Shown: positions 23,673-27,256 of the stretch, in pieces
Numbering within the stretch: position 1 is the stretch's first letter
How the letters are laid out: every line of letters begins with the position of its first letter
Source of the DNA: an uncultured Lachnospiraceae bacterium
GTDB taxonomy: Bacteria > Bacillota > Clostridia > Lachnospirales > Lachnospiraceae
Reading direction: 5' to 3'
Assembly: GCA_900551235.1 (NCBI GenBank)
Contig: URUU01000030.1
Coordinates: forward strand, 1 to 27,256
Length of the DNA stretch: 27,256 nucleotides
Made by a program: the position numbers and the translations under genes
Notes under the pieces: model-generated
The model's input: only the letters and a program-made list of their open reading frames with translations
Told to the model about the DNA's origin: nothing
Databases searched by the model: none

Positions 23673-24714
23673 AAATTTGATCAGTGCGGCATTTTTCCTG
23701 GTGCTGGTGGTCGCTACCATTGTGGTTATTTTCCAGGGAAATGATATAAATACCGTGGTTGCTGCCATGCAGACGTTAAGACCGTTTTATCTGGTGGCGG
23801 CAGTTGTTACGGCTCTGTTTTTTACGTCCGCAGAAGGCATTATGATATGGTATCTTCTTAGCAGCCTGGAGGGGAAAACCCCTCTTTTTTCCTGCATCAA
23901 ATATTCGTTTGTGGGATTCTTTTATTCTGGGATCACACCGTCGGCAACAGGCGGACAGCCGATGCAGCTTTATTACATGCAGAAAGAAGGGCATAAAGTA
24001 TCGGACAGCAGCGTGGTGCTTATGACGGTGGCGGTGGTATACAAACTGGTACTGGCCCTTATGGGCGTTGCCATTTTGCTTTTTTACCGCACGCAGCTGA
24101 TGGGATATCTTGGGAACTATATTTATCTTTATTATCTTGGACTGTTTCTGAATACGGCACTGGTGGTGATCCTGCTGTTTGTCATGATCAGCCCGCGCTG
24201 CTTTAAGAGTCTGGTACTTGGCGGCGAAGCAGTGCTCAAAAAACTGCACATTCTCAAAAAATCAGGAAAACGAAAAGAAAAACTGATCGAAATGGCAGAT
24301 CAGTACCATGAAGCAGTTGTATTTCTGATCGGGCATAAAAACAAGATCGCATTTGTGCTGATCCTGACGTTTATCCAGAGATGCAGTGTGTTTTTTATGA
24401 CCTGGCTGATCTACAAAGGCATGGGACTTACCGGAGAATCCATGCTCAGTATCATGATTCTTCAGGCGTCTGTTTATATTGCAGTTGATATGCTGCCGCT
24501 TCCGGGAGCACAGGGAATCACAGAGATTATGTACAAAGCATCCTTTGGACAGGTCTTTAAAGGGGCACTGCTTCCGGCGTCCATGTGCCTGACAAGAGGT
24601 CTGAATTTCTATTTTCTGCTGATCGTCAGTGCTGTTACCGCCATGTACTGTCATTTCAGCGTCCGCAGAAAAGGCCTGAAAGGATCCTGGCGAAGCGAAG
24701 AAGCCAAATCTTAG
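23662..24714 (+). CDS. Lysylphosphatidylglycerol synthase TM region-like (UPF0104 flippase-like) membrane protein
   Basis: The 350-aa protein has about eight transmembrane helices and no C-terminal aminoacyl-transferase domain, so it corresponds to the MprF N-terminal flippase half alone (LPG_synthase_TM/UPF0104, usual length 300-350 aa). Family marks seen are the SFVGFFYSGITPSATGGQP segment (about 75-95), conserved in these proteins, and the later DMLPLPGAQGITE. Family members are proposed to flip lipids or glycolipids. With the upstream glycosyltransferase and hydrolase it suggests a glycolipid made inside and moved outward. AGGAG at 23650 precedes the start within the upstream gene. Confidence 0.9.
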   Translation: MNRKNLISAAFFLVLVVATIVVIFQGNDINTVVAAMQTLRPFYLVAAVVTALFFTSAEGIMIWYLLSSLEGKTPLFSCIKYSFVGFFYSGITPSATGGQPMQLYYMQKEGHKVSDSSVVLMTVAVVYKLVLALMGVAILLFYRTQLMGYLGNYIYLYYLGLFLNTALVVILLFVMISPRCFKSLVLGGEAVLKKLHILKKSGKRKEKLIEMADQYHEAVVFLIGHKNKIAFVLILTFIQRCSVFFMTWLIYKGMGLTGESMLSIMILQASVYIAVDMLPLPGAQGITEIMYKASFGQVFKGALLPASMCLTRGLNFYFLLIVSAVTAMYCHFSVRRKGLKGSWRSEEAKS

Positions 24715-24810
24715 AGGCATTTCCGGACAGAAAAAGACAAAAGAATCCGGTTTGTTAAAAAAAGACTGGACGAAATCGTCGATTTATGAGAAAATAATGT
24801 GAAAGTATTT

Positions 24811-24846
24811 TGCAGCCTCCTGTGATCGCAAAAAAGGGAGGCGGCT
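24811..24846 (+). other. Leader hairpin before the NifU-like gene
   Basis: GCCTCC (24814-24819) can pair with GGAGGC (24837-24842), flanked by GC-rich bases on each side, with a 17-base A-rich loop. No T tract follows, so it is not a terminator. It lies about 45 bases upstream of the start codon and may stabilise the mRNA of a highly expressed operon. No promoter is clear in 24715-24885. Confidence 0.35.
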
Positions 24847-24885
24847 AATTACTATATGCAATTTATTTTTGAAAGGAGTCTTAAA

Positions 24886-25578
24886 ATGATTTATTCACGT
24901 GAAGTAGAAGAAATGTGCCCAGTTGCACAGGGCGTTCATCATGGCGCTGCTCCAATTCCAGAAGAAGCAAAGTGGGTACAGGCAAAAGAAGTTAAAGACA
25001 TTTCCGGATTTACACATGGTGTAGGCTGGTGTGCTCCTCAGCAGGGTGCGTGTAAGCTGAGCCTGAATGTAAAAGAAGGTATTATTCAGGAAGCTCTGGT
25101 AGAGACCATCGGATGTTCCGGTATGACACACTCTGCTGCTATGGCTGCTGAGATCCTGCCGGGTCTGACTGTAATGGAAGCTCTGAATACAGACCTTGTC
25201 TGTGATGCTATCAATACCGCTATGAGAGAACTGTTCCTGCAGATCGTATACGGAAGAAGCCAGAGTGCTTTCTCTGAAGATGGTCTGGCAGTTGGTGCTG
25301 GTCTGGAAGACCTGGGTAAAGGACTTCGCTCACAGGTTGGTACAATGTACGGTACATTAAAGAAAGGTCCTCGTTACCTTGAAATGGCAGAAGGTTATGT
25401 AACAGGCATCGCTCTGGATGCTGATGATCTGATCATCGGATACCAGTTCGTAAACCTTGGAAAGATGACAGACTTCATCAAAAAAGGTGATGACCCTAAT
25501 ACTGCATGGGAAAAATCCAAAGGTCAGTATGGCCGCGTAGCTGATGCTGTTAAGATTATTGACCCGCGTAAAGAATAA
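24886..25578 (+). CDS. NifU-like iron-sulfur cluster assembly scaffold protein
   Basis: The 230-aa protein starts at 24886 with GAAAGGAG upstream; the in-frame ATG at 24856 has no ribosome binding site. The central part resembles the NifU/IscU N-terminal fold: WCAPQQGACK (C49, C56), the beta strand LSLNVKEGIIQEALVETIGC and IGCSGMTHSAA (C77), where NifU has its second cluster cysteine. The N-terminus carries an extra cysteine (C11). The fourth canonical ligand is not obvious, and the protein is longer than IscU (about 130 aa), so it may hold a cluster with another function. It is paired 19 bp upstream of the GGGtGRT gene, an arrangement I recall from other Lachnospiraceae. Codon use (GCT, GGT, CTG, AAA) suggests very high expression. 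Confidence 0.85.
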   Translation: MIYSREVEEMCPVAQGVHHGAAPIPEEAKWVQAKEVKDISGFTHGVGWCAPQQGACKLSLNVKEGIIQEALVETIGCSGMTHSAAMAAEILPGLTVMEALNTDLVCDAINTAMRELFLQIVYGRSQSAFSEDGLAVGAGLEDLGKGLRSQVGTMYGTLKKGPRYLEMAEGYVTGIALDADDLIIGYQFVNLGKMTDFIKKGDDPNTAWEKSKGQYGRVADAVKIIDPRKE

Positions 25579-25597
25579 TTAGAGGAGGTAACAGGAA

Positions 25598-26608
25598 ATG
25601 GCTTTATTTGAATCATATGAGAGACGAATTGACAAGATCAATTCTGTTTTAAATAGTTACGGAATTGCTTCTATCGAAGAAGCTGAAAAGATCACAAAAG
25701 ATGCTGGACTGGATGTATATGCTCAGGTCAAGAGCATTCAGCCGATCTGTTTTGAGAATGCTTGCTGGGCTTACACAGTAGGTGCTGCAATCGCAATCAA
25801 AAAAGGCTGCAGAAAAGCTGCTGATGCTGCTGCTGCAATCGGTGAAGGTCTTCAGTCTTTCTGTATTCCGGGTTCTGTTGCTGACACACGTAAAGTAGGT
25901 CTGGGACATGGTAACTTAGGAAAAATGCTGCTGGAAGAAGAAACAGAATGTTTCGCATTCCTGGCAGGTCACGAATCTTTCGCTGCTGCTGAAGGTGCGA
26001 TCGGTATCGCAGAAAAAGCAAACAAAGTTCGTAAAAAGCCGCTGCGTGTTATCCTGAACGGTCTGGGTAAAGACGCTGCACAGATCATCTCCAGAATCAA
26101 CGGTTTCACATTCGTTGAGACAGAGTATGATCCATACACAAACGAAGTAAAAGAAGTATCCAGAAAAGCTTATTCTGAAGGACTTCGTGCAAAAGTAAAC
26201 TGCTACGGTGCAAACAGTGTACCGGAAGGTGTAGCTATCATGTGGAAAGAAGGCGTTGACGTTTCTATCACAGGTAACTCCACAAACCCGACTCGTTTCC
26301 AGCATCCGGTTGCAGGTACTTACAAGAAAGAATGCAACGAAAAAGGAAAGAAATACTTCTCCGTTGCATCCGGTGGTGGTACAGGACGTACACTTCATCC
26401 AGACAACATGGCAGCAGGTCCTGCTTCCTACGGTATGACAGATACACTTGGACGTATGCATTCTGACGCTCAGTTCGCAGGATCTTCTTCTGTACCGGCT
26501 CACGTAGAAATGATGGGTCTGATCGGCGCTGGTAACAACCCGATGGTTGGTATGACAGTTGCTGTTGCAGTAGCGGTACAGGAAGCTGCTGATGCTGGCA
26601 AGTTCTAA
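25598..26608 (+). CDS. GGGtGRT protein (conserved, function unknown)
   Basis: The 336-aa protein contains the name-giving motif GGGTGRT at residues 259-265, preceded by YFSVAS and followed by LHPDNMAAGPASYGMTDTLG. The C-terminus is glycine/alanine-rich (MMGLIGAGNNPMVGMTVAVA). It has no signal peptide or membrane segment. The family is well conserved in anaerobic Firmicutes and consistently sits with the NifU-like scaffold protein, so it may receive or work with an Fe-S cluster; the activity is not known. AGGAGGT lies 8 bases before the start. Codon bias toward GCT/GGT is stronger than in any neighbour, as expected for an abundant protein. A strong terminator follows. Confidence 0.92.
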   Translation: MALFESYERRIDKINSVLNSYGIASIEEAEKITKDAGLDVYAQVKSIQPICFENACWAYTVGAAIAIKKGCRKAADAAAAIGEGLQSFCIPGSVADTRKVGLGHGNLGKMLLEEETECFAFLAGHESFAAAEGAIGIAEKANKVRKKPLRVILNGLGKDAAQIISRINGFTFVETEYDPYTNEVKEVSRKAYSEGLRAKVNCYGANSVPEGVAIMWKEGVDVSITGNSTNPTRFQHPVAGTYKKECNEKGKKYFSVASGGGTGRTLHPDNMAAGPASYGMTDTLGRMHSDAQFAGSSSVPAHVEMMGLIGAGNNPMVGMTVAVAVAVQEAADAGKF

Positions 26609-26638
26609 TATTTGTATAGAATATTAAACGTTTATAGC

Positions 26639-26675
26639 AAAAAATCCCCTCCACGTAAGTGGAAGGGATTTTTTT
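26639..26675. terminator. Bidirectional terminator shared by GGGtGRT and UDP-glucose dehydrogenase genes
   Basis: AAAAAATCCC / GGGATTTTTT outer stem and TCCAC/GTGGA inner stem around a GTAA loop, with one C-A mismatch. A tract on the left and T tract on the right serve both converging genes. Confidence 0.93.
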
Positions 26676-26679
26676 ATCT

Positions 26680-27256
26680 CTAATCTCTCTGGAAAAGATC
26701 TCGGGTATATACTTTATCTTTTACATTATCCAGGATCTGACTGTAACGGTTTGCGATGATACAGTCGCTCAGATTTTTAAATTTATCAAGATCATTGACA
26801 ACTTTGCTTCCAAAGAAGGTATCGCCATCTTTCAGTGTCGGCTCATAAATAATTACTGTCGCACCTTTGGCTTTTACTCGTTTCATAACGCCCTGAATAC
26901 TGCTCTGGCGGAAGTTATCTGAATTACTCTTCATTGTCAGGCGGTATACGCCAACAACAACTTCTCCCTCTTTTCCTTCATTCCAGGAATCATTTGCCTC
27001 ATATCCGCCGGCAATCTCAAGCACGCGGTCTGCAATAAAGTCTTTTCTGGTTCTGTTGCTCTCTACGATTGCAGAAATCATATTCTGCGGAACATCTGCA
27101 TAATTTGCTAAAAGCTGTTTGGTATCCTTTGGCAGACAGTATCCACCATATCCAAATGAAGGATTGTTGTAATGAGAACCAATTCTTGGATCAAGACATA
27201 CACCATTGATGATGGCCTGTGTGTTAAGCCCTTTCATCTCTGCGTATGTATCCAGC
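26680..27256 (-). CDS. ugd: UDP-glucose 6-dehydrogenase, C-terminal part (5' end beyond the window)
   Basis: The visible 192 residues are the C-terminal half of a nucleotide-sugar dehydrogenase. Reading in from the edge, the frame is open (LDTYAEMKGLNTQ), so an ATG at 27237 is internal. The catalytic cysteine lies in FGYGGYCLPKDTKQL, and the C-terminal UDP-binding domain is present (VVGVYRLTMKSNSDNFRQSS, YEPTLKDGDTFFGS, CIIANR). The NAD-binding Rossmann half is off-window. The enzyme oxidises UDP-glucose to UDP-glucuronate for capsule or other surface polysaccharide. The short C-terminal form with LKDGDTFF/IIANR fits Ugd better than UDP-ManNAc dehydrogenase. Confidence 0.92.
   Translation of the reverse strand, partial: LDTYAEMKGLNTQAIINGVCLDPRIGSHYNNPSFGYGGYCLPKDTKQLLANYADVPQNMISAIVESNRTRKDFIADRVLEIAGGYEANDSWNEGKEGEVVVGVYRLTMKSNSDNFRQSSIQGVMKRVKAKGATVIIYEPTLKDGDTFFGSKVVNDLDKFKNLSDCIIANRYSQILDNVKDKVYTRDLFQRD

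Noticed and set aside
24724..24752. CCGGA/TCCGG hairpin after the flippase-like gene as terminator
   Set aside because: Only five pairs with a loop of about 20 bases and no proper T tract.
25916..26503. 195-codon minus-strand frame opposite the GGGtGRT gene
   Set aside because: Extreme Cys/Ser/Phe content from the reverse of biased codons; no ribosome binding site.

Overview
The window looks like a chromosome segment of a Gram-positive gut Firmicute, most likely Lachnospiraceae (Blautia/Ruminococcus-like). The clues are strong AGGAGG ribosome binding sites, consensus sigma-A promoters, moderate GC, a NifU-like/GGGtGRT gene pair and a giant S8 surface protease. No rRNA, tRNA, IS element, phage gene or CRISPR array was seen. 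The genus is inferred, not proven.

Region 1 (1-7030) is accessory. A 1452-aa protein kinase-NB-ARC-TPR protein heads a likely four-gene unit with a stand-alone HTH protein, a 62-aa membrane protein and a 185-aa membrane protein, ending at a clear intrinsic terminator. Divergent from it is a 426-aa helical protein of unknown function with an XRE-like segment. This is the best candidate for an undescribed signalling or defence system.

Region 2 (7030-10480) holds an AT-rich AAA/DUF4143 ATPase gene, a small membrane-bound XRE regulator and, on the minus strand, a cation:proton antiporter. The antiporter leader carries a perfect TTGACA-17-TATAAT promoter, a well-formed fluoride riboswitch aptamer (crcB motif) and an overlapping terminator, so the antiporter is probably part of fluoride resistance.

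Region 3 (10480-20225) is about the cell surface. A 2757-aa secreted subtilisin-like protease has an I9 propeptide, a PA insert, a C5a-peptidase-like Fn3 domain, about four propeller-like blocks alternating with three Big_2 domains, a 14-copy hexapeptide stalk and two Fn3-like C-terminal domains. It is preceded by a 21-bp tandem repeat. A membrane-anchored SleB-type cell-wall hydrolase follows, with a textbook WalR-type box upstream of its promoter.

Region 4 (20225-24720) has threonine synthase (thrC) with its own promoter and terminator, then a three-gene operon: a family 2 glycosyltransferase, a permuted papain-like cysteine hydrolase, and a UPF0104/MprF-type flippase-like membrane protein. 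This operon suggests envelope glycolipid or wall-polymer work.

Region 5 (24720-27256) has a NifU-like Fe-S scaffold protein and a GGGtGRT protein with codon use typical of very highly expressed genes. A terminator shared with a convergent, truncated UDP-glucose 6-dehydrogenase gene runs to the window edge.
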